64,000 nucleotides of DNA. Source: CF-13 sp036782775 (GTDB lineage: Bacteria; Chloroflexota; Dormibacteria; CF-121). The notes beneath the pieces are model-generated. The model was not told the origin of the DNA, made no database searches, and saw only the letters and a list, made by a program, of their open reading frames with translations. The translations under genes were made by a program, and so were the position numbers. The DNA lies in NCBI GenBank assembly GCA_036782775.1, contig DAIPYJ010000001.1:146181-210180 (forward strand), read 5' to 3'. Each line of letters opens with the position of its first letter. Position 1 is the first letter of the stretch. Positions 16,906 to 25,098 of the stretch are shown here, piece after piece.

Positions 16906-17753
16906 GCGAGCTCGAGCTTCAGCAGCCGAGCGGCGTTCTCGCGCAGGATCTTCACCTTGGCCTCGGGTTTTAGCTGCAGCCCGTCGAGCTCCTCGATCAC
17001 ACGCGCCGGCTTGATGAAGGGATAGTCGCTGCCAAACAGCGTGCGGTCCTGCAAGCGGCTGCCCATTTCGCGGACGAGCTCGGGCGGGTAATAGCGCGGG
17101 GACCAGCCGGAGATTTCGATGAAGACGTTGGCCTTGTGCAGGGCCATGGCGATCAGCTCCAGATGCCAGGGCCAGCCGAAGTGCGCGGCGATGACAGGAA
17201 GCTCCGGAAAACGCGCCGCAATCACATCGAGGTGAATCGGCCGCGCCGGGTCGAGCTTGATCCCCTGACCTCCCGGCTCGCCAGCGCCGATCCCGCTGGT
17301 GCCGGTGTGGAACAAGCAAGGGATGCGAAGCTCGCTCGCCTTCTCCCAGAGACGAAAGTGGCGTTCGTCACTCGGATAGAAGTCCTGCAGCGAGGGATGA
17401 AATTTGGCGCCGACCGCGCCCAGTTCCTTGACGGCCCGTTCCAGCTCGCCCACGGCGTTGGGTTTCCAGGGATCGACCGAAGCAAAAAAAGCAAAGCGTT
17501 TGGGGTGCCGCTTGACAATGGCGGCGACGAAGTCATTGGAGACCGGCGGGCGTTTGGTCGCGGTCTCCGCATCCCAGGCGAGCAGGATGCCGAAGACCTG
17601 CTCCTGGGCGAAGTCGAGGGCCAACTCATCGGCACTGCGCTCCTGCACTTTGCTGCGGAAGTACCGTGCCGCGGGCTCGCGGAATGGGCCCATGCTCCCC
17701 TCCAACCATTCCTTCAGCGGGAGGTGGACGTGCAGATCGACCGCGCGGATCAA
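16902..17753 (-). CDS. Amidohydrolase family protein (amidohydrolase 2, TIM barrel)
   Basis: About 283 residues. The N-terminal metal site is VDLHVHLP, followed by GAVGAKFHPSLQDFYP, LFHTGTSG, PVIAAHFGWPW and LFGSDYPFIKP with the catalytic Asp. This is the layout of the amidohydrolase-2 group, which contains decarboxylases such as ACMSD as well as lactonases and other hydrolases. The TTG at 17753 lies one base after the MOSC stop; another TTG at 17801 gives a 47-base overlap and cannot be excluded. Confidence 0.83.
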   Translation of the reverse strand: MIRAVDLHVHLPLKEWLEGSMGPFREPAARYFRSKVQERSADELALDFAQEQVFGILLAWDAETATKRPPVSNDFVAAIVKRHPKRFAFFASVDPWKPNAVGELERAVKELGAVGAKFHPSLQDFYPSDERHFRLWEKASELRIPCLFHTGTSGIGAGEPGGQGIKLDPARPIHLDVIAARFPELPVIAAHFGWPWHLELIAMALHKANVFIEISGWSPRYYPPELVREMGSRLQDRTLFGSDYPFIKPARVIEELDGLQLKPEAKVKILRENAARLLKLELA

Positions 17754-17754
17754 G

Positions 17755-18195
17755 CTACGAAGCGATCGGTTCGGCGGCTTCGACGGCGATGGGATCGCCA
17801 ACCCTGATGCGCCCGCCCTGCACTACGCGGGAGACCATTCCCCGACGGCCGATCAGCTCGTCTTTGAGGCCTAGCCGGATTTCATCCATGCGAAAGCACG
17901 GCTCGCAAATCTTGGTAATTTCAAGCACCGCGGCGGGGCCGAGGCGTAGCCGCGTTCCTGGGGCAAAGCTCATGACGTCGAGGCCTTCGACGGTGACGTT
18001 CTCCTTGATGGTGCCGGGCGTTACGCCGACGGCTTCCAGGGCTTCCAGATCGACTACCAGGACCTGGCGCAGCGAGGCAGGGCTAGCATGCTTGTCGCCT
18101 TCGATGCCGAGGCCCGTTATGAGCGTCGCCTCCTGGACCGGTTGCATCGGCTCGCGATGGCCGGGGCAGAGCTGGATGGAGACGATTCGCGGCAT
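17755..18195 (-). CDS. MOSC domain protein
   Basis: 146 residues of the MOSC fold (molybdenum cofactor sulfurase C-terminal domain). Landmarks are GIEGDKHA, RQVLVVDLEALEAVGVTPGTIKENVTVEGLDV and the conserved Cys in TKICEPC. Stand-alone MOSC proteins are thought to handle sulfur carried on that Cys for molybdenum enzymes or act in detoxification (YiiM/YuaD-like). No molybdenum enzyme is nearby. It overlaps or abuts the amidohydrolase gene. Confidence 0.88.
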   Translation of the reverse strand: MPRIVSIQLCPGHREPMQPVQEATLITGLGIEGDKHASPASLRQVLVVDLEALEAVGVTPGTIKENVTVEGLDVMSFAPGTRLRLGPAAVLEITKICEPCFRMDEIRLGLKDELIGRRGMVSRVVQGGRIRVGDPIAVEAAEPIAS

Positions 18196-18257
18196 GACGG
18201 CCTACAGATTACGCGATCGCCGCAGGGCCCAGATTGGCTTTCCGTTTACTGATCCAG

Positions 18258-18716
18258 ATGGCCGACTCCCAAGCGATTGGCGTCATCAAGCATATTGCCG
18301 GAGGAGTTCTCTGGAGCGAGCGCGAGTTGTTCGTGTTCAGCGATCGGCTGGTGCTGGTCAGAGAGGGGTGGTGGCAAACCTGGCTACGCTATCTCACCAT
18401 GCAAGCTGGCCTCATCGGCATGCTCATCTACGGGCTGGGAGCGAAGGGTCGAGCCAAAGAAAGCGAGCGACGCCGGCGGCTATCACCTGAGCAGCTGCTC
18501 GCCTCCGATCCGAAGGGAATGCAATTCGTCGCCCGTGACATCGTCGATGCCCACCTCTCCGGCGGACGGTTCGAGGCGAAATTGAGGCTCTCGATGGCAG
18601 ACGGGAGCACCCGGAAATTGTCCTGGGTGAGCTCGGCTAACAAGTACGAACAGGTGGAGGCCATCCTACGCACTGCGCTGGGAACCAGACTGATCGACGA
18701 GAAGAAAGCCGCCTAG
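18258..18716 (+). CDS. Conserved hypothetical protein, possible PH-like domain
   Basis: About 152 residues from MADSQAIG (160 if ATG 18234 is used). It opens with GVIKHIAGGVLWSERELFVFSDRLVLVREG, has one possible membrane-embedded hydrophobic segment (YLTMQAGLIGMLIYGLG), then a basic stretch with RRRRLSPEQLLASD and a C-terminal beta-rich SGGRFEAKLRLSMADGSTRKLSW followed by a helix. The strand pattern recalls bacterial PH-like domains, but this is a weak inference. It precedes fumC by 45 bases. Confidence 0.55.
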   Translation: MADSQAIGVIKHIAGGVLWSERELFVFSDRLVLVREGWWQTWLRYLTMQAGLIGMLIYGLGAKGRAKESERRRRLSPEQLLASDPKGMQFVARDIVDAHLSGGRFEAKLRLSMADGSTRKLSWVSSANKYEQVEAILRTALGTRLIDEKKAA

Positions 18717-18760
18717 CATCAGCCGGCTCTCGATGAACTGACGCGGTACGATGACCGCGC

Positions 18761-20182
18761 ATGGCCGAGGAAGGATTTCGCGTCGAGCGCGACTCGATGG
18801 GAGAAGTCCGGGTTCCCGAGTCGGCATATTACGGAGCAAGTACGGAGCGGGCGCGCAAGAACTTTCCGATCAGCGAACTCCGAATGCCGCGCCGGTTCAT
18901 CCGGGCGCTGGCTCAAATCAAGGGCGCTGCTGCGCTGGTCAACAGCGAGCTCGGCCTTCTCGAGGCACGCCTCGCCAACGCCATCCAAGAAGCAGCCGAG
19001 GAAGTCGAGGAAGGCAAGTTCGACAAGGACTTCGTGGTCGACGTTTTTCAAACCGGTTCGGGAACCTCGTCGAACACCAATGCGAATGAGGTGATCGCGA
19101 ATCGCGCTAACGAAATCCTCGGCAGCCCGCTCGGCTCACGAACACCAGTCCATCCGAACGATCATGTCAACCGCTGCCAGTCGAGCAATGACGTCATCCC
19201 AACGGCGACCCAACTATCGGCGCTGGTTGCTCTTCATCAAGAGCTGATTCCCGCGCTCGGCTATCTGAAAGACGCGCTCGAGCGTAAGGCACAAGAGCTG
19301 ATGCCGGTGATCAAGACGGGCCGTACCCATCTCCAGGATGCGACGCCGATCCGCCTGGGCCAGGAGTTTTTCGGGTACGCCGGCCAGGCCGAGCGCGGGA
19401 TCGACCGGCTTCGCCGTGCCGCGGACGAGCTCGCTGACTTGCCGCTTGGTGGGACGGCGGTCGGCACCGGGATCAATGCCCACCCGGAGTTCGCGCGCCG
19501 GGTTTGTCAGCATCTCACGCGGCGGGCCGGCGTGCCGGTGCAGGAGACCGGGAATCATTTCCAGGCGCAGGCGACCCTGGATGCGGTGCTTTCGGCGGCC
19601 GGCGCCCTGCGAACGGTCGGCGTCAGCCTCTGGAAGATCGGGAACGATCTGCGCTGGTTTGCCTCCGGGCCGCGCGCCGGGCTGGGCGAGATCACGCTGC
19701 CCGAGGTGCAGCCCGGCAGTTCGATCATGCCGGGCAAGGTGAATCCGGTGATCATCGAATCCCTGACCATGGTGGTGGCGCGCGTCCTGGGCAACGATCA
19801 GACCCTGACGGTGGCCGCCCAGTCGGGAAGCATCTTCGAGCTCAACCTGATGCAACCGATCGCCGCTTATACGCTGCTCGAGAGCATTACGCTCCTGGCA
19901 GCGTCGGCGCAAAATCTCGCACGCCAGTGCGTCGATGGCATTAACGCGACCGACCGTGGACCGAAGGTCGTCGAGCAAGGCTTGATGCTGGCGACCGCCC
20001 TTGCTCCGGCGATTGGCTATGACGCCGCCGCGAAAATCGCCAAGGAGGCGCTGGCGAACGGGCGGACGATCCGTGAGATCGCGCGCGAGAAAACGAAGCT
20101 GTCTGCCGATGAGCTCGATCGACTGCTGGATCCCGGGCGGATGACCCAACCTGGCATGGAGACGGGCGCCGCCGGCGGCTAG
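18761..20182 (+). CDS. fumC: Fumarate hydratase, class II
   Basis: 473 residues of the fumarase/aspartase superfamily, converting fumarate to malate in the TCA cycle. Diagnostic segments are VFQTGSGTSSNTNANEV, HPNDHVNRCQSSNDVIPTA, KTGRTHLQDATPI with the catalytic His, and the signature GSSIMPGKVNPV. Aspartase and argininosuccinate lyase share parts of these, but SxTNANEV and the length fit FumC best. No iron-sulfur cysteines. A convergent hairpin follows the stop. Confidence 0.93.
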   Translation: MAEEGFRVERDSMGEVRVPESAYYGASTERARKNFPISELRMPRRFIRALAQIKGAAALVNSELGLLEARLANAIQEAAEEVEEGKFDKDFVVDVFQTGSGTSSNTNANEVIANRANEILGSPLGSRTPVHPNDHVNRCQSSNDVIPTATQLSALVALHQELIPALGYLKDALERKAQELMPVIKTGRTHLQDATPIRLGQEFFGYAGQAERGIDRLRRAADELADLPLGGTAVGTGINAHPEFARRVCQHLTRRAGVPVQETGNHFQAQATLDAVLSAAGALRTVGVSLWKIGNDLRWFASGPRAGLGEITLPEVQPGSSIMPGKVNPVIIESLTMVVARVLGNDQTLTVAAQSGSIFELNLMQPIAAYTLLESITLLAASAQNLARQCVDGINATDRGPKVVEQGLMLATALAPAIGYDAAAKIAKEALANGRTIREIAREKTKLSADELDRLLDPGRMTQPGMETGAAGG

Positions 20183-20189
20183 TGCTGGT

Positions 20190-20214
20190 GGGGAGCCGGC
20201 GACCCCGGCTCCCC
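20190..20214. terminator. Hairpin between convergent fumC and Asp-box protein gene
   Basis: A 10-bp inverted repeat (GGGGAGCCGG at 20190-20199 and its complement at 20205-20214) with a 5-base loop in the 45-base convergent gap. There is no T-run, so it could be a weak bidirectional terminator or a 3'-end stabilising structure. Confidence 0.5.
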
Positions 20215-20227
20215 AAGAGACCCTGCG

Positions 20228-21880
20228 TCAGTAGCTAACGGTCGCTTCGTAGGTGTCGGTGTTGCCGAAGTTGGTTGCGCAGACCTTCGGGTCGTCCGGG
20301 TTGGGCGCGACAGCAGTTTTCGATCCGCTGTAGACAGCGCTTCGGTAGTTGTCCACCGCAGAGCAGGCGGCCGCATTGCGCGAATCGGTCCAGACGACGT
20401 AGGCCGCGTGGGGGCCCGACACGATTCCGATGTAATCGCCGATGAACTGCTCCATCAGGTTGTTGTAGCTCGAGCCGTCGGGATTCGACGACGCCGTGCT
20501 GACTCGCAGCGGGGCGCCGAAGGCGGCCCCATGGATCGACTGCACGAGGTAGTTGTCGTAGACCTGCACGCCCGTCTGCCAGGGATTGTTCGCTGGCGGC
20601 TCGGTGAGGGCATCAAACGTGACGTTGACGTTGCCGTCCGGATCGACGCTGGCCTCGGGAAAGAAGCTGTTGCGGTTCGCGATCGATGCGATCGTCCCGA
20701 GCTGCGTCCAGGTCAATCCATCCTTCGAATCGGCGGCTTTGACAACACCGTGGCCGCCGCTGAAGTCGCACCAGACGAGGTAGACCAGACTGCTCGAGGG
20801 GTCCGCCGCCGGATGCGGGTAGCAGTCGACGCGGGCGCTCATTCCGGGAACTCGGTTGAAGAGGTCCACAGCATCGAACGGCGTCCCGGTCAGCGGGTAA
20901 TCGGTGACCTGCGAGATCGTGATCGGGCTCGTGAACGTTGCGCCGCCATCCTGCGAGGTCGCCACCACCTGCAGCGACGCTGACTTCGTCGAGTCCGCGT
21001 TTTCTGTCCAGAAGACTTCGACGGTGCCATCCGAGGCCACCGCCATCTGGCCCGTCTCACGGAAGCCTTGAGCGGAGTTGCTATTGCCGGCGCTGACCTG
21101 CACCGGCGACGACCAGGTCTGCGCCTCGTCGTCAGAGTGAACGACCATGAGCTTCACGTTCCCATTGCCGGAGCACTCGCCGCAGAAGATCGCGATGAAG
21201 ACGTAGACCCGGCCGAAATGCGGACTGCCGGCGACCTTATCGACCGCGAGCCATTCATGGTCGTCGAAATCCGAGGTCTTGTTCAGCGCGTTGACGAGTG
21301 AGGGGGTCAACCAGCTCGCCCCGTCGTCGTGGCTGCGCGAAACGGCAGTCGCCTCACTGAAATGCTGGTCAGGATTGATCGGATCGGCGAGATTCGCGTA
21401 ATAGATGGTCACGCCGCAGACATAGCTGAACCCGCCGTTGCAGAACTGGGGACCGTAGTCCAGGCTGGGGTCGCCGCCCGAGGCGCGGCCGATTCCGCTG
21501 TTGTCGTAGCCCGGCAGGTAGCCGCCGCTCCAGCTGCCGCCGTTGTCCTTCGAAACGTAGTAACCCGAGACCTGCTCACCATGCCCGAAGGGACATGGGC
21601 TGCTCAGTGGCGCCGTCGTCCCGGAACAGAGCGGGTTGTCCAGCTCATCGTTCGCACCGGCAACCAGCACGCCGGTGAACGGGTCCCGGGTAATCGAGGT
21701 CTCGTTCTGCTTGTTCTGCGGGAACGGGTTTCCATGATCCAGGTCGACAAGCGTGTTGCCTGAGACCGAGGGTCCGGCCACCGGCGGGGCCGCGGTTCCT
21801 ACCGCCGGCTGGACCAGGGCCAGCGCGGCCGCGACGGGCAGCATGACGAGCGAGATTCGACGGGGAAGTCGATGTGGCAA
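20228..21880 (-). CDS. Secreted sialidase-fold protein with Asp-box (BNR) repeats
   Basis: 550 residues with a TTG start five bases after GGAGGAGGAGG, and a Sec signal peptide (RLPRRISLVMLPVAAALALVQ, cleavage near GTAA). At least five Asp boxes are visible: SKDNGGSW, SHDDGASW, SDDEAQTW, SQDGGATF and DSKDGLTW, the hallmark of six-bladed sialidase propellers. There are several Cys and many Gly/Asn/Asp. It may be an exo-alpha-sialidase, but the catalytic Arg triad cannot be confirmed by eye, so glycan binding without hydrolysis is possible. Confidence 0.78.
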   Translation of the reverse strand: MPHRLPRRISLVMLPVAAALALVQPAVGTAAPPVAGPSVSGNTLVDLDHGNPFPQNKQNETSITRDPFTGVLVAGANDELDNPLCSGTTAPLSSPCPFGHGEQVSGYYVSKDNGGSWSGGYLPGYDNSGIGRASGGDPSLDYGPQFCNGGFSYVCGVTIYYANLADPINPDQHFSEATAVSRSHDDGASWLTPSLVNALNKTSDFDDHEWLAVDKVAGSPHFGRVYVFIAIFCGECSGNGNVKLMVVHSDDEAQTWSSPVQVSAGNSNSAQGFRETGQMAVASDGTVEVFWTENADSTKSASLQVVATSQDGGATFTSPITISQVTDYPLTGTPFDAVDLFNRVPGMSARVDCYPHPAADPSSSLVYLVWCDFSGGHGVVKAADSKDGLTWTQLGTIASIANRNSFFPEASVDPDGNVNVTFDALTEPPANNPWQTGVQVYDNYLVQSIHGAAFGAPLRVSTASSNPDGSSYNNLMEQFIGDYIGIVSGPHAAYVVWTDSRNAAACSAVDNYRSAVYSGSKTAVAPNPDDPKVCATNFGNTDTYEATVSY

Positions 21881-21925
21881 GGCTCCTCCTCCTCCAGTTG
21901 GTTGCGTCGGGTTGTGCCGCCCGAA

Positions 21926-21954
21926 AGTGTAAAGGTTTAGTAAGACCCAGACAA
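21926..21954 (-). promoter_or_regulatory. Promoter of the Asp-box protein gene
   Basis: Minus-strand TTGTCT (21954-21949), 17-base spacer and TACACT (21931-21926), about 45 bases before the TTG start. Each box matches the vegetative consensus at four of six positions. Confidence 0.45.
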
Positions 21955-21968
21955 GGGCCGCCTAACCG

Positions 21969-22637
21969 TTAGCTGTCGGCTTCGATCAAGCCCTTGCGGA
22001 TCGCGTACTTGACGAGTTCTGTGCGGTCATGCATCCGAAGCTTCTTCATGATGTGGTCGCGGTGAGTCTGGACGGTCTTGATGCTCAGAAATAGCGTGTC
22101 GGCGATTTGACGGTTCGTCTTGCCCTCGGCGACCAGCCGCAGCACTTCGCGCTCCCGATCGCTGAGCGGCTCAAAGGTCTCGCGCTCGGGCGCACGCTGC
22201 AGATAGTCCGAGACGAGGAGCCGTGCGACCGACGGATAGAGATACGGCTCGCCCTTGCTGGCGGCCTCGATCGCGGCGATCAGGTCTGAGGCGGCAGCTT
22301 TCTTGAGGACGTAGCCGACGGCGCCCGCCTTGAGGGTCTGAAAAAAATATTCCTCGTTGTCGTGCGCCGTGAGGATGACGACCTGCGTCTGGGGACACAG
22401 ACGCCGAATCTCGCGGGTGGCTTCGATGCCCGACATTCCGGGCATGGCGACGTCGACGACGGCCACGTCGGGGCAATTGGCGCGGGCAAGCCGAATCGCC
22501 TCCCGGGCTTCGGTCGCCTCGGCGATAACCTGGATCTCGCTTTGGCCGTCGATCACGGCACGGATGCCGGCGCGGACGAGATTGTGATCTTCGACGAGCA
22601 TGACACGGATCGGCCGGCGCTCAGTTTGCTGTTGCAT
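21969..22637 (-). CDS. NarL/LuxR-family response regulator
   Basis: 222 residues. The receiver domain (about 10-125) shows VMLVEDHNLVRAGI, the phosphoacceptor Asp in VAVVDVAMPGMSG, LTAHDN and KAGAVGYVLKKA. The C-terminal LuxR helix-turn-helix (about 150-215) reads LSDREREVLRLVAEGKTNRQIADTLFLSIKTVQTH. It overlaps the histidine kinase stop by 17 bases, so the two are translated together. A longer open frame upstream is an out-of-frame reading of the kinase. Target genes are unknown. Confidence 0.93.
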   Translation of the reverse strand: MQQQTERRPIRVMLVEDHNLVRAGIRAVIDGQSEIQVIAEATEAREAIRLARANCPDVAVVDVAMPGMSGIEATREIRRLCPQTQVVILTAHDNEEYFFQTLKAGAVGYVLKKAAASDLIAAIEAASKGEPYLYPSVARLLVSDYLQRAPERETFEPLSDREREVLRLVAEGKTNRQIADTLFLSIKTVQTHRDHIMKKLRMHDRTELVKYAIRKGLIEADS

Positions 22638-23646
22638 GGCGGTCCTCCAAGGGTAATTGCGCGACCACTTCGGTGCCCGCGCGCGGCGCCGATCGGATGT
22701 CGAGCGTTCCGCGTAAGAGCGTGGCTCGTTCGCGCATCCCGAAGATGCCGAGCCCGGCGCGGCCGGCCCCTTCTTTCTCCGGAATGCGGTCGGGGTCGAA
22801 GCCGATGCCATCGTCGCGGACGCGCAGCCAGACATGACTGTTGACACAGCGGAGGTCGATGTTGACGTGGGTCGCCCGCGCGTACTTGTTGGCATTCGTC
22901 AGCGCCTCCTGCGCGATCCGGTAGAGCGCAGTTTCGATCGCCGGTGAGAGGCGGTCGCGCAGGCCATCGACGTGCAGGGAAACCTCAGCACCTGACGGCT
23001 GCTTCGCGAGAGTGCGCAGTGCCGGCACCAGCCCCAGGTCATCGAGGACCGACGGACGGAGGTCCTGCGACATGCGATGAACTTCCTCGAGGGTTTCTTC
23101 CAATGTTCGCTTGACCGCCTCGAGCTGCTCGCGGGCGACGCGGTCGGAGGTCCGTTCGAGCAGCAAGTCGAGACTGATGATCTCGTGTGTCAGCGCCTGC
23201 CCGGTCTGGTCATGGAGCTCGCGCGCCACCCGCTGACGTTCGCGCTCTTGCGCTTGCAGCACCCGCTGCGCGCTCAGATGCCGCTCGTGCTCGAGGCGAT
23301 CGAGCATGGAGTTGAAGACGGTCGCGATCCGGCGGAGATCGGGGTCGGCGAAGTTGGTTTGCACCCGCGGCTCTTCGACACCCGGTTGCACCGCGCCCAT
23401 GGTCGATTCCAGTTCTCGCATCGGCCGAAAAGCGAGCCGGAGGATAAGAAAGTTGGCGACCAGGATGGCGATCAGGCCGATCGCCAGCAGCCCGAGCAAG
23501 AAGGGAACCCGCCTCCCGGAAAAGTTGACGGTGATCAGCGGGCCGATGACGGCGCCGACGACGATGATGGCGCTGTTCGCCACCACCACCTTCTGAAACG
23601 TCGTCAGGTTACGGTGCCACCACCGTGGGTCCAGCGGTCGCCTCAC
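22621..23646 (-). CDS. Sensor histidine kinase, NarL-type (HisKA_3)
   Basis: 341 residues. Two membrane helices (about 18-39 and 48-70) flank only a very short extracellular loop (NFSGRR), so sensing is likely intramembrane or cytoplasmic. A HAMP-like linker follows (about 70-125), then the phosphoacceptor motif RELHDQTGQALTHEI, a dimerisation helix, and the ATPase domain with AQEALTNANKYARATHV, RDDGIGFDP, GLGIFGMRERATLLRG. It forms an operon with the response regulator. Confidence 0.92.
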   Translation of the reverse strand: MRRPLDPRWWHRNLTTFQKVVVANSAIIVVGAVIGPLITVNFSGRRVPFLLGLLAIGLIAILVANFLILRLAFRPMRELESTMGAVQPGVEEPRVQTNFADPDLRRIATVFNSMLDRLEHERHLSAQRVLQAQERERQRVARELHDQTGQALTHEIISLDLLLERTSDRVAREQLEAVKRTLEETLEEVHRMSQDLRPSVLDDLGLVPALRTLAKQPSGAEVSLHVDGLRDRLSPAIETALYRIAQEALTNANKYARATHVNIDLRCVNSHVWLRVRDDGIGFDPDRIPEKEGAGRAGLGIFGMRERATLLRGTLDIRSAPRAGTEVVAQLPLEDRHATAN

Positions 23647-23687
23647 AAATCGATTCTAGGCACGGATTTTGCGATTTTCATACGACG

Positions 23688-23826
23688 GTCGTGCCCGAGC
23701 GGCATTCAGGTGCACGCCCGATGCCAGGGCTGATAGGCGGCGCCCAAATTGGGTACAGACATCAGTGCACGACGATTTCCTCCCCTCCATAGCGCGGGCC
23801 GTTTTCCCCCACGGCCCGCATTTTTT
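23688..23826 (+). ncRNA. Candidate structured RNA leader or small RNA upstream of DUF3090
   Basis: No plus-strand gene precedes the terminator at 23794-23826, yet the 100 bases before it can fold. A 7-bp long-range stem pairs 23688-23694 with 23767-23773, and enclosed hairpins include GGCAT (23701-23705) with ATGCC (23721-23725) and CCCA/TGGG near 23743-23753. This suggests a terminated small RNA or a riboswitch-like leader controlling DUF3090. It does not match a riboswitch class I recognise. The rest of 23647-23854 shows no protein gene. Confidence 0.35.
23794..23826 (+). terminator. Intrinsic terminator without an annotated upstream gene
   Basis: A 9-bp GC-rich perfect stem (GCGGGCCGT at 23794-23802, complement at 23811-23819), an 8-base loop and then ATTTTTTG. 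It points along the plus strand, 28 bases before the DUF3090 start, while the only gene to its left is transcribed the other way. Confidence 0.75.
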
Positions 23827-23854
23827 GTCCGCGGGGCGCTGCCAAAATAGTGCC

Positions 23855-24346
23855 TTGGCCTCTGATAGCTTCGACCTGAAAGCCGTCACTCGCGTCACGG
23901 CAGGCGCCGTCGGCGAGCCGGGAAAGCGATCGTTTTACCTCCAGCTGCGGGCTGCCGGCTCGCTGGTCAGCCTGGCGCTCGAGAAGGAGCAGCTGCGCGC
24001 ACTGACGGAGCGACTGCAGGAGGTCTTTAGCCGGGTATCCGTCCCACAAGCGGGCTCGCTGCCCGACATGGCGCTCGAAGAGCCGATCCACCCGGTGTGG
24101 CGGGTCGGATTCATGACGCTGACCTACAGCCAGGAAGAGAAGCGGTTCGAGGTCTCGCTGGTGGAGCTGGTCGACGAAGGCGACGAGCCCGCGACCGGTC
24201 ATTTCGAGGCCAGCCTGGCGCAGATGCAGGCGCTCGCGACCCACGCCGCGAGCCTGATCAGCGCCGGACGGCCTCCTTGCCCGCTGTGCGGGGGTCCCAT
24301 CGATCATGACGGCGGGATTTGCCCGCGCCTCAACGGGCATCATTGA
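23855..24346 (+). CDS. DUF3090 family protein
   Basis: About 163 residues from a TTG start. Family features: SFDLKAVTRVTAGAVGEPGKRSFYLQLRA at the N-terminus, a helix EKEQLRALTERLQEVF, the middle strand HPVWRVGFMTLTYSQEEKRFEV, and the C-terminal zinc-like CPLCGGPIDHDGGICPRLNGHH. In Actinobacteria this protein is commonly encoded beside an SCO1664-family protein and a histidine phosphatase near mshC; here only the SCO1664 partner is present, overlapping by about 40 bases. Molecular function is unknown. Longer in-frame starts upstream would run through the terminator hairpin. Confidence 0.83.
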   Translation: MASDSFDLKAVTRVTAGAVGEPGKRSFYLQLRAAGSLVSLALEKEQLRALTERLQEVFSRVSVPQAGSLPDMALEEPIHPVWRVGFMTLTYSQEEKRFEVSLVELVDEGDEPATGHFEASLAQMQALATHAASLISAGRPPCPLCGGPIDHDGGICPRLNGHH

Positions 24347-25091
24347 GGAAGTGCCCAGGCCCATCAAGCCGCTAGACGCGGAGGCGGAAGAGCGCCTCCT
24401 GCGCGAGGGCACCATCGATCCGCGCGGGCTGATGCCCGACTGTTCGAACTACACCTACCTGGCCGAAGTTTGCGATAGCCGGGGCGGGCAAACGCTCGGG
24501 GTCTACAAGCCGGCCGGCGGCGAAACCCCGCTCGACGATTTTCCGGATGGGACGCTCGGCAAGCGTGAAGTCGCGGCCTATCTCGTCAGCCAGGCGCTTG
24601 GCTGGCACCTTGTCCCCTTCACGGTGTATCGCGACGCCGGTCCGCTGGGGCCGGGGTCGCTGCAACGGTTCGTGCATGCCGACCTGCGTCAGCACTATTT
24701 TTCGCTGATGCCCGGGCGCGCGTCGGACTTTCGCACCATGGCCGCCTTCGACGTCATCGTCAACAACGCTGATCGGAAAAGTGGACATTGCCTGATCGAT
24801 CGGCAGGGCAGGATTTGGGGAGTCGACAACGGCCTGACGTTCCACGTCCTCCCTAAGCTGCGGACCGTCATCTGGGAGTTCGCCGGCGAGGAGGTCCCTC
24901 CAAACTTGCGTCGCGACGCGGGCCGGCTTGCCGCCGAGCTGACCAGCCGCCGTTCCGCGGTCGCGCCGTTGACTGACTTATTGAGCGAAGCGGAGGTGAG
25001 GGCGCTCGCGCGACGCGCCCAGCGGCTGGCGGACGACGGGCGCTATCCGCCGCCGACCTCGCGCTGGGCCTATCCTTGGCCGCTGGTCTGA
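24306..25091 (+). CDS. SCO1664 family protein (kinase-like fold)
   Basis: 261 residues overlapping the end of DUF3090. It begins with a variable leader, then PLDAEAEERLLREGTIDPRGLMPDCSNYTYLAEV, VYKPAGGETPLDDFPDGTLGKREVAAYLVSQALGW and MAAFDVIVNNADRKSGHCLIDRQGRIWGVDNGLTFHV. The NNADRKSGHCL and VDNGLTFH segments resemble the catalytic and metal loops of PI3/PI4-kinase or HipA-like folds, suggesting phosphotransfer, though this is unproven. ATG 24306 is used; a later start cannot be excluded. Confidence 0.83.
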   Translation: MTAGFARASTGIIEEVPRPIKPLDAEAEERLLREGTIDPRGLMPDCSNYTYLAEVCDSRGGQTLGVYKPAGGETPLDDFPDGTLGKREVAAYLVSQALGWHLVPFTVYRDAGPLGPGSLQRFVHADLRQHYFSLMPGRASDFRTMAAFDVIVNNADRKSGHCLIDRQGRIWGVDNGLTFHVLPKLRTVIWEFAGEEVPPNLRRDAGRLAAELTSRRSAVAPLTDLLSEAEVRALARRAQRLADDGRYPPPTSRWAYPWPLV

Positions 25092-25098
25092 GCGCCCG

